From: Archivesica marissinica
Taxonomy: Eukaryota > Mollusca > Bivalvia > Venerida > Vesicomyidae
DNA length: 64,000 nt
Direction: 5' to 3'
Assembly (NCBI GenBank): GCA_014843695.1
Contig: CM026404.1
Coordinates: 82,260,628 to 82,324,627 of the forward strand
Shown here: piece by piece, positions 1 through 13,800 of the stretch
How positions within the stretch are numbered: position 1 is the stretch's first letter
How the letters are laid out: each line of letters opens with the position of its first letter
The notes under the pieces: model-generated
Seen by the model: only the letters and a program-made list of their open reading frames with translations
Database searches by the model: none
What the model was told of the DNA's origin: nothing
Made by a program: the position numbers and the translations under genes

Positions 1-1010
1 AATAATATATTGTATACTGTGTATAGTGCGAATGGTGTCATTTAACTAGCAATATTTTTTTGAACCAGTGGTGGATCTAGGGTATATTTTGCGGGGTTCA
101 CATGGGGGAGGCATAGTTCAATGGGGGGGGGGACTATTTTCACAACTACATCGATTTCTTGTAACTTTAATCTATTTTTGTTCACAACTGAAATTGTTTT
201 CTTGCAACTGTTCTAACTATATATTGTCACAACAATACGTATGATATTCTCTTCAAAATATACTACATTTTGCAAATATTAAAGCGACACTACATCGATG
301 AAAATGCAAATGTCTGCAGAATGTAATTTCCTATTACATGATATAATTGTTTTTCCAATATTTGCCTCAAAAACTGAGTATTTCAACTAATAAACAAGTG
401 TCTTATACGCGGTTTGTTGACATAACAAAACAATGTAAATAGGGTTGACATTCGTGCGTAATACAATGCGCGTATCCTGAATAACACAATTTATCATACA
501 TATTTACCGTTATATCTCACATGTGTGCCTATGCATATTTATTTGTAGACTAATCTTAGTTAAATTATCTCTAAACGAAAGTATCGCGCGTTTAATATTG
601 ACACCAATGGCAAACAAACGTCATTTCAGGAGCGTGGATGACCGTTATATGAAATCCTACTTTCACTTTTGAAAGTTTGTAGACCACAAACACACTGTTT
701 ATTGGTTCAATGTTAGTGTTCGAATGTATTCAGAAGAATGTGTAGTACCAATGTATTTATTCGTGAAAACATGCATTTTATTTGCTTTTTGCGATGTTTT
801 GTCCGCTTTAAGTCAATTTTCTATGTTCCTGATTTCTTACAAAATTTATATTTTCAGAAACTACAACTAATTCAGTGCAAATGCATCTATGATGTATGTT
901 TATAGAATGTTAAATGCTAGACATGTACCTGCTGACACTAATTGAAATGTTTAAATGGTACAGACTGCACAGTTTATGTCAATTCATAAATACTTCAGTC
1001 TCCTAAAGTG
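1..1010. other. AT-rich flank with no recognised feature
   Basis: I see no coding exon, tandem array or recognised transposon here. The sequence is AT-rich with many stops in all frames. It lies upstream of gene 1, so an untranslated first exon or promoter could be here, but nothing in the sequence identifies one. Confidence 0.5.
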
Positions 1011-1014
1011 AACA

Positions 1015-1335
1015 AACCAGGCCCGTAGCCACACTGAGGCAAATGAGGCACTCGCCTCGTTTAGAATTTGACAAGTAATGACAGGTATAGGAAAACCGAT
1101 AAAACTGCCTTCGGAATGCACAGACAAGCATACACAAAAATCATTCTGGGGGGTCGCCTCAGTTATTTTCAGATTCTGGCTACGGCACTGCAAACTAAGC
1201 AATTTTTCAATAATAAATATTTAAAACATGAGGTATTACTTTCCTTTTTTAAAAAGCAAGATTAACTATGGGACTGGCTGGCACCAGTGGAGAGGCCATG
1301 TGCCCCCGTGCCCCTCATAGCTATGCCACTGATTA
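1015..1335 (+). repeat. Interspersed repeat (GTAGCCACACTGAGGC family)
   Basis: The segment around 1020-1200 starts with GTAGCCACACTGAGGCAAAT and is closely matched at 38384-38560. A related piece is near 12370-12425. All three describe the same dispersed sequence, so this is an old interspersed repeat. No coding capacity, terminal repeats or tRNA promoter were recognised, so its class is unknown. Confidence 0.5.
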
Positions 1336-1384
1336 GACTAGGCCTATTAGTAACCTATATATAGTTTCATTTGGGATAGGAATT

Positions 1385-1655
1385 AATTATTTGGATTGGT
1401 AATCCAGGTATCGCAGGTTCGATCTCCCGTCTGACCCAAATAAAATTAACAGTCTTTCAGATGGGACGTTAAGCCGAGGTCTCGTGTCGGTGCTTTACAC
1501 CGTGCACGTAAAAGAACCAGAGGAGACTCTGGAATGGGTCTCTGTCTGTATCATTGCACTATCCTCCAAAAATCTAAAATGACTAATCTCTTCAGGAGGC
1601 GTCGCTCATATGGGCAACCTGTAGCGACGATAAATAAACGTAAAGCATGCACACA
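1385..1655 (+). mobile_element. tRNA-derived SINE, family 1 (5' truncated head)
   Basis: The left part carries a tRNA B-box-like sequence (GGTTCGATCTCC near 1418) followed by a body with GATGGGACGTTAAGCCGAGG and GTGCACGTAAAAGAACCAGA. The same element in opposite orientation lies at 63000-63285, where the head is more complete, and a fragment is at 39185-39265. A conserved central body behind a tRNA head fits the CORE/Meta-type SINEs known in molluscs; the exact family is not determined. It ends only a few tens of bases before coding exon 1 of gene 1. Confidence 0.75.
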
Positions 1656-1686
1656 ATTAATTATTTATTTCCTTGCGTTTCAGACC

Positions 1687-1844
1687 ATGACACTTTCACG
1701 TGTGCTGACGGTTGTATCTACCAACTGGCTACGGGAGCAGATAGGAACAAATGTACAGAAGCAAGCTTCTAGGAAGCTCCGAGTTCTTGATACATCATTT
1801 GTTATGGACAAGTCTGTTGATACGTATACTGAATGCTATAAACT
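1687..1844 (+). CDS. MPST-like: Gene 1 coding exon 1 (residues 1-53)
   Basis: The exon holds the ATG at 1687 in a good context (ACCATGA) and encodes MTLSRVLTVVSTNWLREQ and onwards to ECYK. A sequence resembling an acceptor (TTTTCAG) ends at 1683, three bases before the ATG, so an upstream untranslated exon is likely. The donor is CT|GTAAGA after 1844, phase 2. The matching exon of gene 2 ends in the same phase. An open frame continues upstream to about 1534, but that part is SINE and intron sequence. Confidence 0.88.
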
Positions 1845-4800
1845 GTAAGATGTATATGTTTTCAATGCTGTAACTCCATATGTTATAATTGTTCTGGTTT
1901 GTTTGTTTGTTTGTTTGTTTGTTTGTTTCGGGGATTACAGTTGTCCCGTCCGTTTTGGTCACAATGGCAACTTTCCGGCTTTTACTGTTGATAATAAGAC
2001 CTCATGTGCCCCTTGAGCATGGGTAAGGCCCCATGTGCCCATCCAGCATAGACCAGACCACATGTGTCCCTCCAGCATGGGCAAGGCCCCATGTGCCCAT
2101 CCAGCATAAACCAGACCACATGTGTCCCTCCAGCATGGGCAAGGCCCCATGTGTCCCTCCAGCATGGGCAAGGCCCCATGTGCCCATCCAGCATGGGCAA
2201 TGCCCCATGTGCCCATCCAGCATAAACCCAGACCCCATGTGTCCCTCCAGCATGGGCAAGGCCCCATGTGTCCCTCCACCATAAACCAGACCCCATGTGT
2301 CCCTCCAGCATGGGCAAGGCCCCATGTGTCCATCCAGCATGGGTAAGGCCCCATGTGTCCCTCCAGCATGGGCAAGGTCCCATGTGTCCCTCCAGTATGG
2401 GTAAGGCCCCATGTGTCCCTCCACCATAAACCAGACCCCATTTATCCCTCCAGCATGGGCAAGGCCCCATGTGTCCCTCCAGCATGGGCAAGGCCCCATG
2501 TGCCCATCCAGCATAAACCAGACCCCATTTGTCCCTCCAGCATGGGTAAGCCCCATGTGTCCCTCCAGCATGGGCAAGGCCCCATGTGCCCATCCAGCAT
2601 AAACCAAACCCCATTTGTCCCTCCAGCATGGGTAAGGCCCCATATGTCCATCCAGCATGGGTAAGGCCCCATGTGTCCCTCCAGCATGGGCAAGGCCCCA
2701 TGTGTCCATCCATCATGGGTAAGGCCCCATGTGTCCCTCCAGCATGGGTAAGGCCCCATGTGTCCCTCCACCATAAACCAGACCCCATGTGTCCCTCCAG
2801 CATGGGCAAGGCCCCATGTGCCCATCCAGCATGGGCAAGGCCCCATGTGTCCCTCCAGCATGGGCAAGGCCCCATGTGCCCATCCAGCATGGGAAATGCC
2901 CCATGTGCCCATCCAGCATAGACCAGACCCCATGTGTCCCTCCAGCATGGCAATGCCCCATGTTTCCCTCCAGCATAAACCAGACCACATGTGTCCCTTC
3001 AGCATGGGTAAGGCCCCATGTGCCCATCCAGCATAAACCAGACCCCATGTGTCCCGCCAGCATGGGTAAGGCCCCATGTGTTCCTCCAGCATACACCAGA
3101 CCCCATGTGTTCCTCCAGCATGGGCAAGGCCCCATGTGTCCCTCCAACAAGGCCCCATGTGTCCCTCCAGCATAGACCAGACCCCATGTGTCCCTCCAGC
3201 ATGGGCAAGGCCCCATGTGTCCATCCAGCATGGGCAAGGCCCCATGTGTCCCTCCAGCAAGGCCCCATGTGTCCCTCCAGTAAGGCCCCATGTGTCCCTC
3301 CAGCATGGGCAAGGTCCCATGTGTCCCTCCAGCATGGGCAAGGCCCCATGTGTCCCTCCAGCATGGGCAAGGCCCCATGTGTCCATCCAGCATGGGCAAG
3401 GCCCCATGTGTCCCTCCAGCATGGGCAAGGCCCCATGTGTCCCTCCACCATAAACCAGACCCCATGTGTCCCTTCAGCATGGGTAAGGCCCATGTGTCCC
3501 TCCAGCAAGGCCCCATGTGTCCCTCCACCATAAACCAGACCCCATGTGTCCCTCCAGCATGGGTAAGGCCCCATGTGTCCATCCAGCATGGGTAAGGCCC
3601 CATGTGTCCCTCCAGTATGGGCAAGGCCCCATGTGTCCCTCCAGCATGGGCAAGGCCCTATGTGTCCATCCAGCATGGGCAAGGCCCCATGTGTCCATCC
3701 AGCATGGGTAAGGCCCCATGTGTCCATCCAGTATGGGCAAGGCCCCATGTGTCCCTCCAGCATGGGCAAGGCCCCATGTGTCCCTCCAGTATGGGCAAGG
3801 CCCCATGTGTCCCTCCAGCATGGGCAAGGCCCCATGTGTCCCTCCAGTATGGGCAAGGCCCCATGTGTCCCTCCAGCATGGGCAAGGCCCCATGTGTCCC
3901 TCCAGCATGGGCAAGGCCCTATGTGTCCCTCCAGCATGGGTAAGGCCCCATGTGTCCCTCCAGCATGGGCAAGGCCCCATGTGCTCACTGACAAGCACCC
4001 ATGTAGAACCTTCAACCTTCCACACGCCAACTGGATAGCATCCTAGCATGTAAGAATTCGACACCGCTGTGGGTTTCGAACCAACATCGGTGAGGGGCAA
4101 ATGATTTGAAGTCAACGACCATAACCACTCGGCCCCTATTTACTACATAGTACCTGTACAGTCAAACGTGTCTGTAAAGACCGCCTACAGGAATGGCAAC
4201 AAGTGATCTTTGTTGACAGGTGGTCTCTCATCACAGGTTCAAATAATAATGACTTGATGGGAAATGGTGATTCTTAGAAACAGGTGGTTGTCATTCAGAG
4301 GATAGCTTTAGCATTTGGTTTATAACTTTATACAAATTTATTTTAGCTTGATTGCGAAACACGTTTTTACAAAATTAGATTAATCACTCTGGAGACCTCA
4401 TTCTTGATGGAATCCATAGCCATGAGGAATAGAGAAGAGGCAATGTGGATTTTAAGTATCTTACTGAAGGATGCCACCACCGTGGCTCTGACGGTGCTCG
4501 AACTCACAACCGCTCGGTTCCAAGGCAGGCTCCATATCCATTACAGCACAGAGACTTTGTTTTTAATATAGGTTATACATAGTCCTATATATAAGACCTC
4601 TACATAAAAAAAATTCTGTTATTTCGATAGTAAAATGTCACATTTTTGAAGTCTAAATATTTGGAATAGGGTTATGTATAGTGTTTACTTTTCTGTAAAT
4701 TATAATTACATAATTATATAACATACCATTGATTGCAGGGGACATATACCACAGTCGGTACACTTTGACTTGTTTAAATGTGTAGAGACTACCCCCCACA

Positions 4801-7800
4801 TTACAGTGGGCCTTCCCGATTTGAACTGTTTCACAGATTATGTGCAGTCAATGGGTGTGTGGCCAGACACACATGTTGTGGCATATGACAGATTCGGTCC
4901 ACTCTCAGCATACCGAACATGGTGGCTATTCAGGGTAACGTATAAACGTTATTTATTTTACAACAGTTGCGAAACAAGCTTTATGTGGCATATGACAGAT
5001 TCGGTCCACTCTCAGCATACCAAACATGGTGGCTGTTCAGGGTAACGTATAAACGTTATTTATTTTACAACAGTTGCGAAACAAGCTTTATGTGGCATAT
5101 GACAGATTCGGTCCACTCTCAGCATACCGAACATGGTGGCTGTTCAGGGTAACGTATAAACGTTATTTATTTTACAACAGTTGCGAAACAAGCTTTAACA
5201 ACTTTAAACTTTTAATCGCTCTCGTTGGCGTGGATGAAGGCTTATATGTGGTCATTCGTGTGGGAGGAAACCGGAGTACCCAGAGAAAACCCACCTGTCT
5301 GATCTAATGACCACTGTACCAGCTCACATATTTCACAGTCCGAAGATCGAACCCGGGTTGCATTGATGAGAAGCGATCAAGTTAACCACTGCGTTAATCG
5401 GACAGCTCAGGGTAGGAATATGTGAACATAGTTTCTCGGAATCAGTGAGGGCACGTTATGTATTGGACTGTGTGAGGCACGTATTGCCAAACACAGTGCC
5501 AATATTTTACATAGTAGACCTGTTTGAGGCTTATATCTTACTTAACCCATTCAACACCAAGTAACTCACATGGACTGGTCCATGATATTTTTAGACCAAT
5601 AAATTAATAACAAAATTACATTTGGATCAGTTCATTTATCAAAATGGGTAATTTTTTTTCTAAAAATAGTTATATTACTTGAAAAAAGTGCAGATCCTGA
5701 TGAGACGGCTCGTCACGAGCCGGCTCATCTGGATCTACACTTTTTTGTAAGCCAATTTAGAGGTCTGTGGTGTTGAAAGGGTTAAAGCACACACTTATAT
5801 AACAGGATCTTACTAAATAAAATTGTTAATTTTTTACATTTACGCATAGGACTTAATATAATACTATAATACATTTTGAAAGCAGTCCAATATTAATAAT
5901 AATGAATGTGCACACAACATAGATCCAGTTCAACCGTGGCGTAACATTGCATCTGATCAGACCCAAATGTTGTTTGCTATTCTGTCAAGTGTTTCAGCTA
6001 CACTATCCGAACAGTAAACAGCATAGAGCCTGATCAGGTAGCAAGTTTTGTGCCGTCTGATCTGGCTCTATGCTGTGACTTTATTCGCAATTATCAGTAT
6101 AAGGGTTAACCCTTTCAACACCACAGGCCTCTAAATGGGCTTGCAAAAAGTGTAGATCCAGATGAGCCGGCTCATGATGAGCTGATTAAGTGTGATACTA
6201 TAAACCACCATTGACATACAGATAAATGAGATGTATTTGATGCTGATTAAGTGTGATACTATAAACCACCATTGACATACAGATAAATGAGATGTATTTA
6301 TAATGATCAACAACTATTAATGTAATTGTTTATTATTAAACAAACTGTTGTATGTATAAATGTATACATGTACCATGGACTCATGGGTTTATGACCTTTC
6401 TTCAATAAAATCTATCTAAAATCTATCTAAAATCTATCTAAAATCTATCTAAAATCTATCTATCTATATGACCTTTTGTTCAATAAAATCTATCTAAAAT
6501 CTATCTATCTATATGACCTTTTGTTCAATAAAATCTATCTAAAATCTATCTATCTATATGACCTTTTGTTCAATAAAATCTATCTAAAATCTATCTATCT
6601 ATATGACCTTTTGTTCAATAAAATCTATCTAAAATCTATCTATCTATATGACCTTTTGTTCAATAAAATCTATCTAAAATCTATCTAAAATCTATCTAAA
6701 ATCTATCTATCTATATGACCTTTTGTATTTATGTATCAATTTACATAATACTTTCAGCAATATTCATATCTTGTCAATCTGCATCTAGTTTAAGCATATT
6801 CTAAAACTTCAACGACTTTGACTTGTCAACAAACATGTAGATTTCCTTCTGTGATTGATGCACATATAGTTATGAGAGTCATTTATTAGTCGTTTGTAAA
6901 ATGAGAACATTATAAATAAATTTGATACATTTTCACTAAATGATATGACATAAAATTGCTTAAATTACACTGAATCTAACAGATGCATCAAAACTGAATC
7001 ATATTTATTGTTGAACCAGATAATTGATTGAAATGTTTTTGAAATAACTGTTGGTGAATTGCAAACAATATTCGTTTTTTCGGTGTAACAAAGTTTTCAA
7101 AATAAAGGCAGCTTGTTGAATTAGAGGGCGTAGCTAGGGTGGATTACCTGTAGTGTGAACCCTTTCCCTCATAGAAGCACCTCTTGACACCATTACCAAT
7201 ACGACATACATTAACAATGTAGTAGCCAAACCAATGTTCATAATTAACCCTTTCCCTCATAGAAGCACCTCTTGACGCCATTACCAATACGACATACATT
7301 AACAATGTAGTAGCCAAATCAATGTTCATAATAAACCCTTTCCCTCATAGAAGCACCTCTTGATGCCATTACCAATACGACATACATGACAATGTAGTAG
7401 CCAAACCAATGTTCATTAACCTTTTCCCTCATAGAAGCACCTCTTGACGCCATTACCAATACGACATACATAGCCAAACCAATGTTCATAATAAAGGCCA
7501 GAATCTCATGTAGTCCCAGTAGTATCTATGGAGGTGGGATAGATATGGCGACTATTTATCCACTATATGATAGCTAAATGGCTGTCGTTTGTATGTAGAT
7601 ATAAATAGTATATTAACCTAAATCTCTATGAAGTCCCAGTAATATCTATGGAGGTGGGATAGATATGGCGACTACTTATCCACTGCATGATAGTTAAATG
7701 GCTGTCGTTTGTATGTAGATATAAATAGTATATTAACCTAAATCTCTATGAAGTCCCAGTAATATCTATGGAGGTGGGATAGATATGGCGACTACTTATC

Positions 7801-10800
7801 CACTGCATGATAGTTAAATGGCTGTCGTTTGTATGTAGATATAAATAGTATATTAACCTAAATCTCTATGAAGTCCCAGTAATATCTATGGAGGTGGGAT
7901 AGATATGGCGACTACTTATCCACTGCATGATAGTTAAATGGCTGTCGTTTGTATGTAGATATAAATAGTATATTAACCTAAATCTCTATGAAGTCCCAGT
8001 AATATCTATGGAGGTGGGATAGATATGGCGACTACTTATCCACTGCATGATAGTTAAATGGCTGTCGTTTGTATGTAGATATAAATAGTATATTAACCTA
8101 AATCTCTATGAAGTCCCAGTAATATCTATGGAGGTGGGATAGATATGGCGACTACTTATCCACTGCATGATAGTTAAATGGCTGTCGTTTTTAATGGAGA
8201 TATAAATAGTACATTAACCTAAATCTCTATGAAGGAAAGGGTTAATTAATGTCTCGCTATCTCGTGGAACCATAAATCACGATCAAACTGACAGTGCTCA
8301 CATATAGCACTTAGTTTGATTGCTAGGGAACTAAATAATGCTAGATCAAACGACTTGTTCAAATATCTTATCAATTGGACCCAGTGGGTATATTGTGTGT
8401 TTCGAGTTTATAAACAGTTAAACCTGTGTTAATGGTCACCTCTATTAAACAGCCAACCACTATTAAACAGCCAACCTCTATTAAACAGCCAACCTCTATT
8501 AAACAGCCAACCTCTATTAAACAGCCAACCTCTATTGAACAGCCAACATCCATTGAACAGCCAACATCCATTGAACAGCCAACCTCTAGTTGAAGCTGGG
8601 AATAAAGACAATCATCTACAAATACTTGACTTTCTTCTCTCTACTATAAGGCCCTGAAGGCCTGGGCCAAGATATATTCCCAGAAAATAATAAATCTAAA
8701 CCCCAAGAATGCAAAAACACTGTAGGGGGTGGGAGTGCGGAGTTATGACGAAGAGTTGGGCTATCAACCTGGAACTCACATACATTCTGCACAACATCAA
8801 AAGTCAAATTCATATCTCTGAATATATCAAAATTTGAACATCCTCGACTTAAATTTAAATGGGTGAGAGTGTACCATTGACATTTACAATTTTTATTATT
8901 AGATTTAGGCCTCTTGTGTCCCATATCTGTTTGTTACATTTCAGTGGAGGTCTAATCTGGTTTAAGTGAGTTGACCGAGTTTCCAGAAACTACCCTATCT
9001 GGCAGGTCATTCCAGGAATTCACAATTCTAATGCTGAAATAGTTTTGATGTAGATATGGAGAGTTGGTTTACACAATTTCAAGGAATTTCCTCTCCTTGC
9101 TAAGATATTTGATCTTTTGAAATAGTTTATTTGAGACTTTGTTCCTAATAGAATTTTGAGTGGTTCAATTCAAAATAGCATCCTTTGGTGCTACAATTTC
9201 AAAATCGCTAGATACACACCTGATCATTTACAGGTTTGACTGTACAATTTATTTGTAACTGCACAATGAATTGTTCAATTTTATAAATAAAAACCACAGA
9301 CACTTGATGAATGGTACTTATGCATATTTGACATTTAGCATGATGAAATGCTTAAATTTATCTTTTGAAATGGTTATAGTTTGTTTAATGTTTGACAGAC
9401 ATCAAGTTGTAAACATGACTTTATATGCAAACTAAATAACAATCCTGGCTATCATACAAAAATCAAAATGGCAATGATGAATTGAGGCATTCCTAAAAGC
9501 TAAATGGCAAAGATGCTAATGGACCATTCACCAAGTGTCTGTGATAGAAACAGCCTGACCTGTGCTGAAGCAGGTACATGTTTTTCTGCTCTTGTTTATC
9601 TGTAGGCGTTTGGTCACAAGAATATCTCGGTGTTAGATGGGGGACTACGTAAATGGGTAGACGACGGGATTGAAGTGACTACAGATGAACCAGAAGTTGA
9701 GGTAGGAAAAAACATGCTTGATTTAGCTTAGTGTATACAAAATTTATTTTAGCTCGATTGCGAAAAAAAGTTCCTATAACTTATATTAATCACTCTCGAG
9801 ACCTCATTCCTGATGGAATCCATCACCACGAGGGAGAGAGAAGAGGCAACGTGGAATTTAAATGCCTTGCCTAAGGATACAATCGTAACTGCTTCAGCGG
9901 GGCTCGAACTCCAGGCCTTTCGCACCTGAAGCGAATACGCTACCACTGCACTATCACGTTATTAAGCGGCTAATAAAATCACTTTTGCAAACAGCATAGA
10001 GCCAGATCAGACGGCACAGAGCATGCCGTCTGATCAGGCTCTATGCTGTTTGCTATTCGGATAGTAGAGGTAAAACACAGCATCTGATCTGGCTCTATGC
10101 TGTTTGCCATTCATATAGTAGAGGTAAAACACAGCATCTGATCAGGCTCTATGCTGTTTGCTATTTGGATAGTAGAGGTAAAACACAGCATCTGATCAGG
10201 CTCTGTGCTGTTTGCTATTCGGATAGTAGAGGTAAAACACAGCATCTGATCAGGCTCTATGCTGTTTGCTATTTGGATAGTAGAGGTAAAACACAGCATC
10301 TGATCAGGCTCTATGCTGTTTGCTATTCATATAGTAGAGGTAAAATACAGCATCTGATCAGGCTCTATGCTGTTTGCCATTTGGATAGTAGAGGTAAAAC
10401 ACAGCATCTGATCAGGCTCTATGCTGTTTGCTATTCATATAGTAGAGGTAAAACACAGCATCTGATCAGGCTCTATGCTGTTTGCTATTTGGATAGTAGA
10501 GGTAAAACACAGCATCTGATCAGGCTCTATGCTGTTTGCTATTTGGATAGTAGAGGTAAAACACAGCATCTGATCAGGCTCTGTGCTGTTTGCTATTCAT
10601 ATAGTAGAGGTAAAACACAGCATCTGATCAGGCTCTATGCTGTTTGCTATTTGGATAGTAGAGGTAAAACACAGCATCTGATCAGGCTCTATGCTGTTTG
10701 CTATTTGGATAGTAGAGGTAAAACACAGCATCTGATCAGGCTCTATGCTGTTTGCTATTCAGATAGTAGAGGTAAAACACAGCATCTGATCAGGCTCTAT

Positions 10801-13800
10801 GTTGTTTGCTATTTGGATAGTAGAGGTAAAACACAGCATCTGATCAGACTCTATGCTGTTTGCTATTCAGATGGTGGTACACAGCATCTGATCGCTCTAT
10901 GCTGTTTGCCTTATTTAGAGTAAAGAGGTAAAACACAGCATCTGATCAGACTCTATGCTGTTTGATTCATATAGTAGAGGTAAAACACAGCATCTGATCA
11001 GACTCTATGCTGTTTGACATTCATATAGTAGAGGTAAAACACAGCATCTGATCAGGCTCTATGCTGTTTGCCATTTGGATAGTAGAGGTAAAACACAGCA
11101 TCTGATCAGGCTCTGTGCTGTTTGCTATTCATATAGTAGAGGTAAAACACAGCATCTGATCAGGCTCTATGCTGTTTGCTATTTGGATAGTAGAGGTAAA
11201 ACACAGCATCTGATCAGGCTCTATGCTGTTTGCTATTTGGATAGTAGAGGTAAAACACAGCATCTGATCAGGCTCTATGCTGTTTGCTATTCAGATAGTA
11301 GAGGTAAAACACAGCATCTGATCAGGCTCTATGTTGTTTGCTATTTGGATAGTAGAGGTAAAACACAGCATCTGATCAGACTCTATGCTGTTTGCTATTC
11401 AGATGGTAGAGGTAAAACACAGCATCTGATCTGGCTCTATGCTGTTTGCCATTCATATAGTAGAGGTAAAATACAGCATCTGATCAGACTCTATGCTGTT
11501 TGCCATTCATATAGTAGAGGTAAAACACAGCATCTGATCAGACTCTATGCTGTTTGACATTCATATAGTAGAGGTAAAACACAGCATCTGATCAGGCTCT
11601 ATGCTGTTTGCTATTCATATAGTAGAGGTAAAACACAGCATCTGATCAGGCTCTATGTTGTTTGCTATTCAGATAGAAGCGGTAAAACACAGCATTACAG
11701 GAATTTCGTAAATGACACAATTCTAATGAAATCCCATGACATATTTGGCTGTTATTTTCAACGCTAGCATGTAAAACCTTAAGGACAGTTCTAAATGTAT
11801 CTGAAACTAACTGAAAGACCATTACACACTACAGATAATTATTTTCAAAAACAGACTATGAATATTTGCGTGAACCCTAAAAAGGACAGGTCAATCTGTG
11901 CTAATTATACATTCTTTATTTCAGAGGTCTGATTTTGTTTGCAAACTCGACAAGAACCTGATACGAACTTATGAAGATATACATGACAATATGACGTCAA
12001 AACACGAACAGATTGTGGATGCTAGACCCGTCGACCATCCCAGCGTCGAATGTGGTAAGCAGTCATAGCAGTGTGTATCGTGTCAGGGTCAAATTTAGCA
12101 TGTTTGTTCTTGCGGAATATTGCAACGTTCAGATTATATGATATCTGTGCTAAAACAAACTTTTGCAACTGGAAATTTTAAAGTTGGCACTAAAGCAAAA
12201 AAAAAAAATGAAAAATTAAATAAATAAAATGTCAAAAATATCCATTTGCTGTATAAACTGTTGACTGCCAGAGAGCTGAAAGATCAGTACATAATTATAT
12301 GTCTAAATTCATTAAATCAGAAAACACAGGAAATCGCTTCTATACCCCAACAATATTAAGGGGGAACATGCCCCCCGGACCCCACTAGATTTGCCTCAGT
12401 TGAAATTTGCCTCTGGTTGCGGTACTGATTAGAATAATTAAATTGTTTTTACGCAAGAACGAAGTCATATGACATGATTAATTTGAGACGGCAATGTTTG
12501 TTTACTCTCTGCATATTATGGTACAGTCTATATGTTTTATATGTAATTAGTTAATACAAATTTATTTTTTTAGCTCGATTGCGAAACAAGTTCTTACAAC
12601 TTATATTAATCACTCTCGAGACCTCATTCCTGATGGAATCCATCACCAAGAAGTAGAGAGAAGAAGCAACGTGGAATTTAAATGCCTTGCCTAAGGGCAC
12701 AATCGTAACAGCTCCAGCGGGGCTCGAACTCCGGACCTTTCGCACCTGAAGCGAACGCGCTTCCACTGCGCTATCACAACTTTCTTCTATTACTGCCCAT
12801 CAATCATTATCTGATTATTAATAGGAGGTCAATCCGTTGTGGCAGAGAGTAGACCACTCGCATTTCCTGGGTAAGAACCAGTACTCAAATCTCCGAGAAT
12901 TTTCCTTGCGTTTTCCCATGCAATATTCCGCACCAGTATATGTGATTTTACACAGACAGTAATCATGGAATGCATGAGTAAATATTGGTTCCCCTGTGAT
13001 GTTAACCCTTTCAAAGCTATTTAATCAAACTTTTACTAGTTGTCCCCCCACATGGAGTATTTCATACTTGGTATAAGATTCACTATTATGATGGTATGAT
13101 TTATAGAATTTGTTAAATGAGGTGAAGTGTATGTCTGCCAGCAGTTAGGCTGTGCAAACAGGAGTAAATAGGTATGTGTGTACCGGTATATAAAATGCAA
13201 TGATCAGGGGCATAGCTGACTGGAGGCAAATATGCAGCGTACTAAGAAATTCTGAAATAAAAGAATTAAAAATGCCAAAAATGGAATTTTTTTAGCCGAT
13301 GGGGGTTGGTGTGGACATGTTACTTGATCTGGATTTTCCATTGCCGCCACAGAAAGTGGACATAATTATCATCTCTCATTTATTTCATCACAGAACTCTC
13401 TCACATTGTACCAGTTGCGATCTAGAAATGAAAATTTTCAGTGAGAAATACTTAGACACACCTGGAGGGAGTGGACACCTTGCCACACCCTCCCCAAATT
13501 ACCTGTACTGTAAACCAAGATAAATTCACAAGAATCAAATATTCATGAATTCATAAGGTCATATTTTCATTAATTTATAAGGTCATATTTTCATGAATTC
13601 ATAAGGTCATATTTCCATGAATTCACAAGGTTATTGTTTTTTTTGAATTCATGAGGTCATTAATTTAGAAAAGAGCCACGTCTTCAATGTGTAATATTTA
13701 ACTTTATGAGGTATGATCACACAATTGGGGGGAAATGTGGAAATATAACTCGCAAAACTCACAGGCGCTCGATTACACAGACAGTGCTGAACAATTGCCG

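Noticed and set aside
1959..4115. Several open frames of 100 to 343 codons on both strands
   Set aside because: All are periodic translations of the 29-bp array. Multiple frames on both strands are open at once, and none has conserved protein outside the repeat.
10111..11557. Open frames of 252 and 160 codons with an 18-residue repeat
   Set aside because: The 54-bp unit is a multiple of three, so any stop-free phase stays open. The sequence is MITE-derived.
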